Source: GCA-002727735 sp036159515
GTDB taxonomy: Bacteria; Bacteroidota; Bacteroidia; Flavobacteriales_D; Parvicellaceae
Direction: 5' to 3'
DNA: 64,000 nucleotides
Assembly: GCA_036159515.1 (NCBI GenBank)
Contig: JAYYEV010000081.1
Coordinates: 1 to 64,000, forward strand
Shown: piece by piece, positions 35,785-44,312 of the stretch
Numbering within the stretch: the first letter of the stretch is position 1
How the letters are laid out: every line of letters begins with the position of its first letter
Program-made: the position numbers and the translations under genes
Notes under the pieces: model-generated
Databases searched by the model: none
The model's input: the letters and a program-made list of their open reading frames with translations, nothing else
Told to the model about the DNA's origin: nothing

Positions 35785-37218
35785 TTAATTGATTACCGCC
35801 AAACAAGACTTTTCCCCCATTTTGGTGGTAATTTCAAATATGGATTTCTGATTTTTTAGTGGATTCAATTGATTAGGATTAAACGCCCACTTTTGGGCAT
35901 CTGGAAAAGAAATAGAAAGTTCTTTGGTTGTATAAACTCCAAGCTCATCAAAAGTAATATGATTAGTTCCACAATAATTATTCTTGCCATAATCTAACGG
36001 TATACCTTTCTTTAAATCAAGATTAGATAATGCATTGTAAAAATAATATGGTTCAGTAAAATTGTTTAAGGCAAAACTACCTATGAAATTCCGTGAAGAG
36101 TATATCTGCTCTCTTTTAATTGGACAACCCCAAACATAATTGCCGTTTTTATTGAATTTAACTATTGTCATTCCCATAGAATACCAATTATTTGCATCTT
36201 TTATCTTCTTTCTACCAAAATGTTCCGCCACCAAAAAATGATTTCCTTCTTGATCCAGATTAAAACTGGTTAATTTAAATTTATCCAATCCAAAACCAGA
36301 TTCTTTTATGTCTTTAGTAGACTTAAAAGTCTTAATTATTTTTTCACTAAAATAATATTGATTTTTATGTGTCAAGTGTAAATCATGGTCATATTTAATC
36401 AAGAAAAATCCCTCATAATTGTACCTTATTTGAGAAGTATAAAAACCAGCAATAACCAACTCACCCTTAGAATTAAAAAAATAATCTAAAGCTGAAATTT
36501 TATTTCTATTCAACTTAATGACTTTTTCTTGAATAATTTCTTTACCTAACTTGTAAATAGTAAAATTATTTCCTTTTTGCCAATGAGTTTTAATTAAAAA
36601 AATCTTCCCTTTTGGAGATACTATTAACTTATTGTCTCTATTAGGTTCAAAATTTATTTCCAACTTATTGTATGTCACCTTTACTAACTCCATTTGATTG
36701 TCATAGGTTAACAATTTTATATCTTCATTCTTGTCTTTTACGTAAGGTAGTTCAGCTAGAATACTCAGGTCTGAATCATGTGAATTTTCTGGAAATACAA
36801 ATGTAGTAGGATAACCAGCTTTATGAGGTTCTGCAAAAATTTCTTTAAATGATAAAAACCCTTTTTGTAAATCTAATTTAGTATATAGCAAATGCGTATG
36901 ATTATTTTCATTAAGACTTGCAAAAACAAAGATTTCATCAAAAAAATACTTTACCGTCAGAAAGGTATATCGAGGTTCATTTAATTTGAAAGAATCTCTT
37001 TTCTTCAACTCAGCATCAAAAACATTAAAAGTTAATGCGCAAAAGTCCTCTTTACTTTTTTGTTGTACATGGACTATTTTATCTCCCAATGGAATAGATG
37101 AAATAGACTGAAGCCCATCGGAACTAAATGGCTGAGAGAAAGACAACTTTAAGTCCTGTGTGAATGCGAGAACACACACTATATTTAAGACAAAAAAGAA
37201 GAGAAATCTGTAATTCAT
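35785..37218 (-). CDS. Secreted protein of unknown function, predicted propeller-like
   Basis: A 477-residue protein with a clear signal peptide (MNYRFLFFFVLNIVCVLAFTQ) and no lipobox. The rest is beta-rich, with repeated short blocks of the type 'DNKLIVSPKGKIFLIKTHW' and 'NSKGELVIAGFYTSQIR', which suggest a beta-propeller. I recognise no enzymatic motif and no T9SS sorting domain at the C terminus. It begins 28 bases after the end of sufD on the same strand. It may be co-transcribed with the suf genes, but a link to Fe-S assembly is not implied. Confidence 0.6.
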   Translation of the reverse strand: MNYRFLFFFVLNIVCVLAFTQDLKLSFSQPFSSDGLQSISSIPLGDKIVHVQQKSKEDFCALTFNVFDAELKKRDSFKLNEPRYTFLTVKYFFDEIFVFASLNENNHTHLLYTKLDLQKGFLSFKEIFAEPHKAGYPTTFVFPENSHDSDLSILAELPYVKDKNEDIKLLTYDNQMELVKVTYNKLEINFEPNRDNKLIVSPKGKIFLIKTHWQKGNNFTIYKLGKEIIQEKVIKLNRNKISALDYFFNSKGELVIAGFYTSQIRYNYEGFFLIKYDHDLHLTHKNQYYFSEKIIKTFKSTKDIKESGFGLDKFKLTSFNLDQEGNHFLVAEHFGRKKIKDANNWYSMGMTIVKFNKNGNYVWGCPIKREQIYSSRNFIGSFALNNFTEPYYFYNALSNLDLKKGIPLDYGKNNYCGTNHITFDELGVYTTKELSISFPDAQKWAFNPNQLNPLKNQKSIFEITTKMGEKSCLAVIN

Positions 37219-37246
37219 GTTGATTAAATTACAAATTTTATACCTT

Positions 37247-38437
37247 TTAGTTTAAAAGGAATTTCTTTAAAATAAATTCTCTGTGATTTAAATTTTCAAA
37301 ACATTCCAGTATTTCGTGTACAAATCCTAATGTTAAATATTCCATAGCTGAATCTTGGCTAAGGCCTCTAGATCTTAAATAGAAAAGGGCTTCATCATCA
37401 AATTGACCAGTCGTTGAGCCATGGCTACATTTTACATCGTCAGCATAAATTTCTAGCTCTGGCTTTGAATAAACTGTGGAATCATCATGGATAAGAATAT
37501 TATTATTTTGCTGAAATGCCTCAATTTTTTGTGCATCTTTTTCAACAATAACTTTTCCATTGAAAACCCCGATTCCATTTGATTTAATTAAGCCTTTATA
37601 ATTTTCAAAAGATTTACAGTTTGGGGCTAAATGGTCAATAAGAGTATGATTGTCTATGAATTCATTGGATGAAGGAGCAAAAATTCCATTGAGTTCAGTA
37701 TGGCAATTTTCACCATTTACTTTTACATGAACATCATTTCTTACCAAAATTCCAGATGAACTAAAGTTATTAGAAGTGAAATAAGACTCTTCTTCTTGAT
37801 AAATAACATCTTTACAGATTTGAAAATTGTGATTTGGGTATTGATATCTGTTAAGCACCAACTTTGCCTTATTTTCAATTGAAATACAGCAATGATGATT
37901 GGTTAATCCATTTATTGTTTCATCACTTGATAAATAGAATTCATTTATTGTGAGAGTAGAGTTGGTAGCCAGGTTAAATTTTGTATTGGTATTAACTAGA
38001 CCTTCAGATGAAGTAATCACATATACAATATTAATAGGATCTTTAATTTCGACATTACTTGCAGTACTAATTTTAACTGATTTATTCACAAAATAAGTAT
38101 TTAAAACATCGAAATAACTGTCATTTTCTGGAAGAGCATGGTGTTGAGTAACGGAAAAATCTAGTCCTACCGTATTCGCAGGAATATGTGATGCCTTGTC
38201 GTTAAAAACACCATTTTCAATTACAATCACATAACCATCTAAATGAGGTAAATCTAAATCATCAAGATGAGATAATTTATTTTTAAAATCACCATGAAAA
38301 TGAATTTTCTTAAGTTTTCCCCACTTTAAATATCTCCAGTTTTCCTCTGACTTTTCAGGCAATTTAGCACCATCTAATGAAGCCCATGAATGGTCGTCTA
38401 ATGAAAATGAATTTTTATTAAAATTTAATGTGCTCAT
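37247..38437 (-). CDS. sufD: Fe-S cluster assembly protein SufD
   Basis: A 396-residue SufD homologue. The C-terminal half carries the parallel beta-helix core shared with SufB, with DDVKCSHGSTTGQFDDEALFYLRSRGL, including the conserved Cys-Ser-His-Gly segment. The N-terminal part includes ENWRYLKWGKLKKI, typical of SufD. SufD forms SufBC2D with SufB and SufC, the scaffold that builds Fe-S clusters. It follows sufC by 13 bases in the order carrier-sufB-sufC-sufD. The cysteine desulfurase sufS, often next in Bacteroidota, is not here. Confidence 0.93.
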   Translation of the reverse strand: MSTLNFNKNSFSLDDHSWASLDGAKLPEKSEENWRYLKWGKLKKIHFHGDFKNKLSHLDDLDLPHLDGYVIVIENGVFNDKASHIPANTVGLDFSVTQHHALPENDSYFDVLNTYFVNKSVKISTASNVEIKDPINIVYVITSSEGLVNTNTKFNLATNSTLTINEFYLSSDETINGLTNHHCCISIENKAKLVLNRYQYPNHNFQICKDVIYQEEESYFTSNNFSSSGILVRNDVHVKVNGENCHTELNGIFAPSSNEFIDNHTLIDHLAPNCKSFENYKGLIKSNGIGVFNGKVIVEKDAQKIEAFQQNNNILIHDDSTVYSKPELEIYADDVKCSHGSTTGQFDDEALFYLRSRGLSQDSAMEYLTLGFVHEILECFENLNHREFILKKFLLN

Positions 38438-38450
38438 TGGTTAGATAGAA

Positions 38451-39212
38451 TTACAGGGCCGTTTCTAATTTTAGCCAATCATATCCTCTTTCCTCAAGTT
38501 CAAGAGCTAAAGACTTGTCTCCTGATTTAACAATTTTACCATCATACAATACATGTACGAAATCTGGAACTATATAATCCAATAATCTTTGATAATGCGT
38601 AATAACTATAGTTGCGTTTTCTTTTGATTTTAGTGTATTAACCCCGTTAGATACAATTTTAAGCGCATCAATATCTAAACCAGAGTCTGTTTCATCTAAG
38701 ATAGACAATGTCGGCTCAAGCATAGCCATTTGAAAAATCTCATTTCTTTTCTTTTCTCCACCAGAAAAACCTTCATTAACAGATCTATTTTTAAGCTTAT
38801 TATCTAAACCTACAAGAGATGATTTTTCGCTGACTAGTCTTAAAAAATCCTTAGCTGAAATTTGATCTCTACCAAGTGCTTTATTCCTTTCATTTAAAGC
38901 GGTTCTTAAAAAATTGATGTTACTTACACCTGGAATCTCAATAGGGTATTGAAATGCTAAAAACATTCCTTTCCATGACCTTTCCTCTGGGCTAAGTTCA
39001 CTTATATCTTCATTTAGATATGAAATGCTTCCTGCTGTAATTTCATAATCTTCTTTCCCTGCTAATACAGAAGATAATGTACTTTTACCAGATCCATTAG
39101 GGCCCATAATAGCATGTACTTCGCCTCTGTTTATCTCCAAATTAAGTCCTTTTAAGATTTGCTGATCTTGAACCTGGCAATGTAAATTTTCAATTTTTAA
39201 TACTGTATCCAT
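38451..39212 (-). CDS. sufC: Fe-S cluster assembly ATPase SufC
   Basis: A 253-residue soluble ABC-type ATPase. Walker A is IMGPNGSGKSTLSSVLAGKE (about 35-54), the Q-loop FLAFQYPIEIPGVSN is typical of SufC, the signature is FSGGEKKRNEIFQMA, and Walker B is LSILDETDSGLDIDAL. It powers the SufBC2D scaffold. It sits 14 bases downstream of sufB and 13 bases upstream of sufD. Confidence 0.96.
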   Translation of the reverse strand: MDTVLKIENLHCQVQDQQILKGLNLEINRGEVHAIMGPNGSGKSTLSSVLAGKEDYEITAGSISYLNEDISELSPEERSWKGMFLAFQYPIEIPGVSNINFLRTALNERNKALGRDQISAKDFLRLVSEKSSLVGLDNKLKNRSVNEGFSGGEKKRNEIFQMAMLEPTLSILDETDSGLDIDALKIVSNGVNTLKSKENATIVITHYQRLLDYIVPDFVHVLYDGKIVKSGDKSLALELEERGYDWLKLETAL

Positions 39213-39226
39213 TTTATCTTTTAATA

Positions 39227-40672
39227 TTATCCTACTGATCCTTCTAAACTAATTTCAAGTAGTTTTTGAGCTTCTACAGCAAACTCCATAGGAAGTTTGT
39301 TCAGTACTTCTTTTGCATAACCGTTGACAATTAAACTAATAGCTTTTTCTTCAGGAATACCTCTTTGCATGCAATAAAAAAGTTGATCTTCTCCTATTTT
39401 AGAGGTGGTGGCCTCGTGCTCAACCATAGCTGACGGGTTTTCACACTCAATGTAGGGGAATGTATGTGCTCCACATTGATCTGTCATAAGTAAAGAGTCG
39501 CATTGTGAAAAATTTCTTGCATTTTTAGCTCCCTTTCCGATTTTCACAAGGCCTCTGTAGCTATTTTGACTAAAACCAGCAGAAATTCCTTTAGAAATGA
39601 TAGTAGATTTCGTATTTCTACCTACATGAATCATCTTAGTACCGGTATCTGCTTGCTGGTAGTTATTCGTTAGAGCAACAGAATAAAATTCACCCACAGC
39701 ATAATCTCCTTTTAAGATACATGACGGATATTTCCATGTTACAGCGGAACCGGTTTCTACCTGAGTCCAAGATATCTTTGATCGGTATCCACACAATCCT
39801 CTTTTAGTTACGAAATTAAAGACACCCCCATTACCATTTTCATCACCTGGATACCAATTTTGTACCGTTGAATATTTAATTTCAGCTTGGTCTAAAGCAA
39901 TTAATTCTACCACTGCAGCATGTAGTTGATTTTCATCTCTTTGAGGTGCAGTACAACCTTCTAAATAGCTTACATAACTGGATTCGTCCGCAATTACTAA
40001 TGTGCGTTCAAATTGACCTGTTCCAGCTTCGTTAATTCGAAAATAAGTTGATAATTCCATGGGGCACCTTACTCCTTTTGGGATGTAACAAAACGACCCA
40101 TCCGTAAACACTGCACTATTCAATGCCGCATAATAATTGTCGGATGCTGGAATTACAGATCCCATGTATTTCTTAACCAATTCAGGATGATCTTGAACTG
40201 CCTCAGAGAATGAACAAAATATGATACCTAGGTCAGCTAATTTATCCTTAAATGAGGTGGCTACAGAGACAGAATCCATCACAAAATCAACAGCTACGCC
40301 AGTTAATCTTTTTTGTTCTTCCATGGAAATACCTAACTTTTCCATGGTTCTAAGCAATTCAGGATCAACTTGATCTAAACTTTCTAATTGTTTTTTTTGC
40401 TTGGGAGCTGAATAATAACATATGTTTTGAAAGTCAGGCTCTTTATACTTCACATGAGCCCAATTTGGAGAAGGCATTTCGTTCCAAATACGGAATGCAT
40501 TTAACCTATACTCTAACAACCATTCTGGTTCATTTTTTTTTGAAGAAATAAGTCTTATAATTTCTTCATTTAATCCAACAGGAGCTTTTTCGGCTTCAAT
40601 ATCCGTTACAAACCCAAACTCATAGGACTTACCCTCAAGCTCTTTTTTTAATTCTTTTTCGGTGTAGGACAT
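39227..40672 (-). CDS. sufB: Fe-S cluster assembly protein SufB
   Basis: A 481-residue SufB of normal length for the family. Recognisable blocks are GVAVDFVMDSVSVATSF, SYVSYLEGCTAPQRDENQLH, MIHVGRNTKSTIISKGISAG, and CDSLLMTDQCGAHTFPYIEC. The last holds the conserved Cys residues implicated in cluster assembly and the Glu-Cys at the SufB-SufD interface. It is expected in the cytosolic SufBC2D complex. It follows the A-type carrier gene by six bases. Confidence 0.96.
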   Translation of the reverse strand: MSYTEKELKKELEGKSYEFGFVTDIEAEKAPVGLNEEIIRLISSKKNEPEWLLEYRLNAFRIWNEMPSPNWAHVKYKEPDFQNICYYSAPKQKKQLESLDQVDPELLRTMEKLGISMEEQKRLTGVAVDFVMDSVSVATSFKDKLADLGIIFCSFSEAVQDHPELVKKYMGSVIPASDNYYAALNSAVFTDGSFCYIPKGVRCPMELSTYFRINEAGTGQFERTLVIADESSYVSYLEGCTAPQRDENQLHAAVVELIALDQAEIKYSTVQNWYPGDENGNGGVFNFVTKRGLCGYRSKISWTQVETGSAVTWKYPSCILKGDYAVGEFYSVALTNNYQQADTGTKMIHVGRNTKSTIISKGISAGFSQNSYRGLVKIGKGAKNARNFSQCDSLLMTDQCGAHTFPYIECENPSAMVEHEATTSKIGEDQLFYCMQRGIPEEKAISLIVNGYAKEVLNKLPMEFAVEAQKLLEISLEGSVG

Positions 40673-40678
40673 ATGAAA

Positions 40679-41002
40679 TTATAATGAAAAGCTTTCGCCA
40701 CATCCACAGGTTCTGTCTGCGTTGGGATTATTAAAAACAAAACCCTTTCCGTTAAGACCCCCAGAAAAATCTAATGTTGTACCCACTAAATACAAGAAAC
40801 TTTTTTTATCAACGACTACCTGTATACCATTATCTTCAAAAGATTTATCGCTATCATTTAATGTATTATCAAAATCAAGCTCATACATTAAACCTGAGCA
40901 GCCTCCCCCCTTCACTCCTACTCTAATAAAGTATCCATTTTTCCCATCCTCGCTCATAAGCTGAAGGGCCTTGGATTTAGCATTATCTGTAACTTTTATC
41001 AT
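40679..41002 (-). CDS. sufA: A-type Fe-S cluster carrier (SufA/IscA family)
   Basis: A 107-residue A-type carrier. The three cluster-ligand cysteines are visible: Cys35 in KGGGCSGLMYELDF and the C-terminal pair in TCGCGESFSL. It should accept clusters from SufBC2D and pass them to target enzymes. It is the first gene of the operon, directly downstream of a good -7 box. The SufA name follows context; the sequence alone does not separate SufA, IscA and ErpA. Confidence 0.9.
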   Translation of the reverse strand: MIKVTDNAKSKALQLMSEDGKNGYFIRVGVKGGGCSGLMYELDFDNTLNDSDKSFEDNGIQVVVDKKSFLYLVGTTLDFSGGLNGKGFVFNNPNADRTCGCGESFSL

Positions 41003-41033
41003 TAATTCTTATTTAGAATAATTATAAACAAGG

Positions 41034-41041
41034 CAAATATA
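41034..41041 (-). promoter_or_regulatory. Candidate -7 box of the suf operon
   Basis: GGGG-TATATTTG-CC on the minus strand matches TAnnTTTG and lies 31 bases before the sufA-type ATG. The -33 region is T-rich without a clear TTTG. No binding site for an Fe-S regulator was recognised. Confidence 0.48.
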
Positions 41042-41138
41042 CCCCAAATAAAATTTAAAAAAAAGGAAAATGAGTGTTCTCGTTTTCTGGTTTTCAAATG
41101 TTAAACAAAAATATGTAGCATGATTTTTTTTTATCTAT

Positions 41139-41146
41139 TACATTTG
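41139..41146 (+). promoter_or_regulatory. Candidate -7 box of thiL, five bases from the start codon
   Basis: TACATTTG followed by C matches TAnnTTTG. Only five bases separate it from the thiL ATG, so the predicted transcript would start at or next to the start codon. Confidence 0.42.
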
Positions 41147-41151
41147 CCCAA

Positions 41152-42183
41152 ATGTCTACTTCAAAAAAAATAGAAAGCCTTCAAGAATTAGGAGAATTTG
41201 GGCTTATTGAGAGAATCTCAAAAAAAATAAAATCATATCAAAAATCAACGGTACTTGGACCTTCTGATGATGCAGGAATAATATTACATAAAAAAAATAC
41301 ACTAGTAAGTTCTGACTTATTAATTGAAGGTATTCATTTTGACATGACTTATACCCCACTTAAGCATCTAGGATACAAATCAGTTGTGGTTAATCTTAGT
41401 GATATATATGCTATGAATGCAACGCCAAAACAAATTACCGTTAATTTGGGTTTATCTAGCAAATATACAATCGAAGCGATTGACGAACTTTATGATGGAA
41501 TTCTACTGGCTTGCAAAAAGTATAATGTAGACATAATAGGGGGTGACATTTCTTCATCACCATATGGCCTAGTAATTTCTATCACCGCTCTAGGTGAAGC
41601 GGAAGAAAGTAATATTGTGAAAAGAAATGGCGCAAAAGAAAATGACTTAATTGTAGTATCTGGAGACTTGGGAGGTGCTTATTTAGGATTAACTATATTA
41701 CAAAGAGAAAAAGAAGTATGGAAAAGTGATCCAAACATGCAACCTGAACTCGATGATTTTAATTATATTCTAGAAAGGCAATTAAAACCAGAAGCTAGAG
41801 TAGATATAATTCAGTTTTTAGAAAATAATAAAATCAAACCTACTAGTATGATTGATATATCTGATGGCTTAGCATCTGAAGTTTTACATCTTTGTAAACA
41901 AAGTAAAGTAGGGTGCCAACTGTATGAAGAAAAAATTCCTATAGATCAACAAACATACAACACGGCTATGGATTTTAATTTAAACCCATCTACTTGTGCA
42001 CTAAATGGTGGAGAAGATTATGAACTCTTATTTACCATTAACCAAAAAGATTTTGAGCTTGTTTCTAAAAATACAGCCTTATCTATCATTGGGCATATTA
42101 CTAAAAAAGAAGGTGGATACAATTTGATTGGTCATGGTGATACTTCGATACCTATTACAGCTCAAGGCTGGAACCACCTTTAA
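41152..42183 (+). CDS. thiL: Thiamine-monophosphate kinase
   Basis: A 343-residue ATP-dependent kinase forming thiamine diphosphate. It has the AIR-synthetase-like fold with GPSDDAGIILHKKNTLVSSD near the N terminus, LSDIYAMNATPKQITVNLGL, the metal-binding VDIIGGDISSSPYGL, and SMIDISDGLASEVLHLCKQ. It is a single-gene unit on the plus strand; its stop and that of rng share TTAA. No TPP riboswitch is visible upstream, and no room exists for one if the close promoter is real. Confidence 0.93.
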   Translation: MSTSKKIESLQELGEFGLIERISKKIKSYQKSTVLGPSDDAGIILHKKNTLVSSDLLIEGIHFDMTYTPLKHLGYKSVVVNLSDIYAMNATPKQITVNLGLSSKYTIEAIDELYDGILLACKKYNVDIIGGDISSSPYGLVISITALGEAEESNIVKRNGAKENDLIVVSGDLGGAYLGLTILQREKEVWKSDPNMQPELDDFNYILERQLKPEARVDIIQFLENNKIKPTSMIDISDGLASEVLHLCKQSKVGCQLYEEKIPIDQQTYNTAMDFNLNPSTCALNGGEDYELLFTINQKDFELVSKNTALSIIGHITKKEGGYNLIGHGDTSIPITAQGWNHL

Positions 42184-43724
42184 AGTACTTTCCCAGCGTC
42201 ATCCATAAATTGAAATTCCAAGATTCCATAATCTGTTATGGGATGGATATTTACCCACTTTTTATATTTAAGGAACCAGGAACGTTGAATGCTTTTGAAA
42301 CCTTTCTTTAAAAAAGCATCAATAAAAGGATGTACATTAAGATTAATACTTTTTGCTTTACCTTCGTTTAGAATCGAGTTTAATACCGATTCAATTTCGT
42401 CTATAATAAGTATTGAAGCCTGTACCTCACCTTTACCAAAACAAGTTGGACAGGTTTCAGTTGTTTTTATTTCTGTCTCTGGTCTAACTCGTTGACGGGT
42501 GAGCTCAACTACTCCAAATCTACTGGGGGCTTGAATGTTGTGCTTGGCTTTATCACCCTTCATGAACTGTTTGAAACTTTCTACTAACTTCTTGTTATTT
42601 GCACGATCGTACATATCAATGAAATCGATAGCAACAATTCCCCCCATGTCTCTTAATCGTAGCAAACGAGCTATTTCTTCTGCAGATTCAAGGTTGGTAT
42701 CTAAAGCATTTAATTCTTGATCTGTGTTGGTTGCTTTTCTGTTACCGCTATTAACATCAATTACGTGCATAGCTTCGGTGTGATCAATGATTAAATAAGC
42801 ACCCGATTTTAAATTTACCTTTCTTCCAAACGTAGCTTTTATTTGTTTGTTAATACCCCTGTACTCAAATAGGCTTACTTTTCCACTGTATAGCTTAACA
42901 ATATCTTCCTTTTCAGGTGCAATAGTCTTCACATAATCTTTTAAATCATTAAATAACCCTTCATCGTCAACATGTATACTACTAAACTCTTTATTCAATT
43001 CATCTCGAAGTACGGTTGTAGCTCTATTCATCTCTCCAAGAAGTTTCTTTCTAGGAGAAGCATTTTTCATTTCACCATACATCTTGGCCCACTTTTGCTC
43101 AAGATCTCTCAAGTCTTGATCTAACTCTGCTACCTTTTTATTTTGTGCTACAGTTCTAATGATAACTCCAAATTTTCTTGGCTTTATGCTATTTATTAAT
43201 CGGACTAGACGATCTCTCTCTTTAGCATCTTTTATTTTTTGAGATACCGAAATTTTTTCTGAAAAAGGAACTAGAACTAGATATCTGCCAGGAATAGTAA
43301 CTTCTGCACTTAATCGCGGCCCTTTGGATGATATTGGCTCTTTTGTTACTTGGACAGCTATAAGTTGATTTGAAGAAATATGTTCTTTTATCTTCCCGTC
43401 TTTGGATATATCAGCTTCTATTTTGTTATAACCCAATTTATGAGTGGATTGTTTCCCTTTTATTGAAGCTTGAACATATTTATTCATGGACTTGAACTGA
43501 GGGCCCAAATCCAAATAATGTAAGAAAGCATCTTTTTCGTACCCTACATCTACAAATGCAGCATTTAAGCTAGGTACAATTTTTTTTACTTTCCCTAAAT
43601 AAACATCACCGACATTAAATCTATCATCTAACCCTTCTTTATGTAGCTCAATGAGCTTATTTTCGTGAAGTAGCGCTGTGACAACTTCGTCTTGAGTAGA
43701 ATTGATAACTAATTCATAAGACAC
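42180..43724 (-). CDS. rng: Ribonuclease E/G family endoribonuclease
   Basis: A 514-residue Rne/Rng endonuclease for mRNA turnover and rRNA maturation. The N-terminal S1-like RNA-binding domain spans about 35-130 (VGDVYLGKVKKIVPSLNAAFVDVGYEKDAFLH). The catalytic metal Asp residues are in HVIDVNSGNRK and IVAIDFIDM. The Zn-link Cys pair is in TCPTCFGKG. It lacks the long disordered degradosome scaffold of E. coli RNase E, so it is RNase G-sized. The start is GTG, preceded by a perfect AGGAGG five bases away, unique in this window. It may be co-transcribed with the mS38-like peptide and HU upstream. Confidence 0.95.
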   Translation of the reverse strand: MSYELVINSTQDEVVTALLHENKLIELHKEGLDDRFNVGDVYLGKVKKIVPSLNAAFVDVGYEKDAFLHYLDLGPQFKSMNKYVQASIKGKQSTHKLGYNKIEADISKDGKIKEHISSNQLIAVQVTKEPISSKGPRLSAEVTIPGRYLVLVPFSEKISVSQKIKDAKERDRLVRLINSIKPRKFGVIIRTVAQNKKVAELDQDLRDLEQKWAKMYGEMKNASPRKKLLGEMNRATTVLRDELNKEFSSIHVDDEGLFNDLKDYVKTIAPEKEDIVKLYSGKVSLFEYRGINKQIKATFGRKVNLKSGAYLIIDHTEAMHVIDVNSGNRKATNTDQELNALDTNLESAEEIARLLRLRDMGGIVAIDFIDMYDRANNKKLVESFKQFMKGDKAKHNIQAPSRFGVVELTRQRVRPETEIKTTETCPTCFGKGEVQASILIIDEIESVLNSILNEGKAKSINLNVHPFIDAFLKKGFKSIQRSWFLKYKKWVNIHPITDYGILEFQFMDDAGKVL

Positions 43725-43729
43725 TTTAA

Positions 43730-43735
43730 CCTCCT
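43730..43735 (-). promoter_or_regulatory. Canonical Shine-Dalgarno of rng
   Basis: AGGAGG (extended AGGAGGT) on the minus strand lies five bases before the GTG start of rng, optimal spacing for pairing to CCUCC of 16S rRNA. I inspected every other gene start in the window and found none with a comparable site. The closest is a four-base AAGG before pyrF. It decides the GTG start. Confidence 0.85.
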
Positions 43736-43792
43736 ATCTGACCGTGATGCTTAGCTGTAAAAAATACAGAAGCACAAGAAAATCAAATATAT

Positions 43793-43882
43793 CTACTTCT
43801 TTTTGTGTCTGTTCTTTCTTAAACGCTTTTTACGCTTATGGGTAGACATCTTATGTCTTTTTCTTTTTTTACCGCTAGGCAT
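43793..43882 (-). CDS. mS38/COX24-like (AURKAIP1-type) small ribosomal peptide
   Basis: A 29-residue, extremely basic peptide: MPSGKKRKRHKMSTHKRKKR followed by LRKNRHKKK. It matches the short AURKAIP1/COX24 (DUF1713) peptides conserved in Bacteroidota, which resemble mitochondrial ribosomal protein mS38. The small size makes it easy to miss. It lies 31 bases after the end of the HU gene and 68 bases before rng on the same strand, suggesting a translation/RNA-linked operon. The start is ATG. Ribosome association is inferred from the family. Confidence 0.82.
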   Translation of the reverse strand: MPSGKKRKRHKMSTHKRKKRLRKNRHKKK

Positions 43883-43913
43883 ACTAATCTTTTAATTAAT
43901 AATTAATACTTTT

Positions 43914-44201
43914 TTACTTCTTTACCTTATTCTTAACGCCATTTACAAATGATTTTGAAGGCTTGAATTGAGGTACATAATGCTCAGGTATTATCAAAGT
44001 AGTGTTCTTCGAAATATTTCTTCCTGTTTTTTCTGCTCTTTTCTTTACTACAAATGTTCCGAAACCTCTTAAGTATACATTTTCACCATTTTCCATGGTG
44101 TCAATGATGGATTTCATGAATGATTCTATCGTAGCCTGAACAGCAATCTTCTCGATTCCTGTTTTCTCTGAAATATCTGCAACTAAATCTGCTTTTGTCA
44201 T
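43914..44201 (-). CDS. hup: HU-family DNA-binding protein
   Basis: A 95-residue histone-like protein. It has the N-terminal helical dimerisation part (MTKADLVADISEKTGI), GENVYLRGFGTFVVKKR, and the beta-arm region GRNISKNTTLIIPEHYVPQF, where the usual RNPxTG is replaced by a Bacteroidota-style sequence. It binds and bends DNA without strong sequence preference. Upstream is a TATATTTG box; downstream lie the mS38-like peptide gene and rng. Confidence 0.93.
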   Translation of the reverse strand: MTKADLVADISEKTGIEKIAVQATIESFMKSIIDTMENGENVYLRGFGTFVVKKRAEKTGRNISKNTTLIIPEHYVPQFKPSKSFVNGVKNKVKK

Positions 44202-44232
44202 AATAAATTATGAATTTCCATTAATTGGGTTG

Positions 44233-44240
44233 CAAATATA
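44233..44240 (-). promoter_or_regulatory. Candidate -7 box of the HU gene
   Basis: TATATTTG followed by C on the minus strand matches TAnnTTTG and lies 31 bases before the HU ATG. The -33 region is A-rich with no exact TTTG. Confidence 0.45.
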
Positions 44241-44312
44241 ATTTTATTTATTGAATATTTACCTAATGTCATAAAACAACTATAAATTATTTCACAATTA
44301 AAATAACAATTC

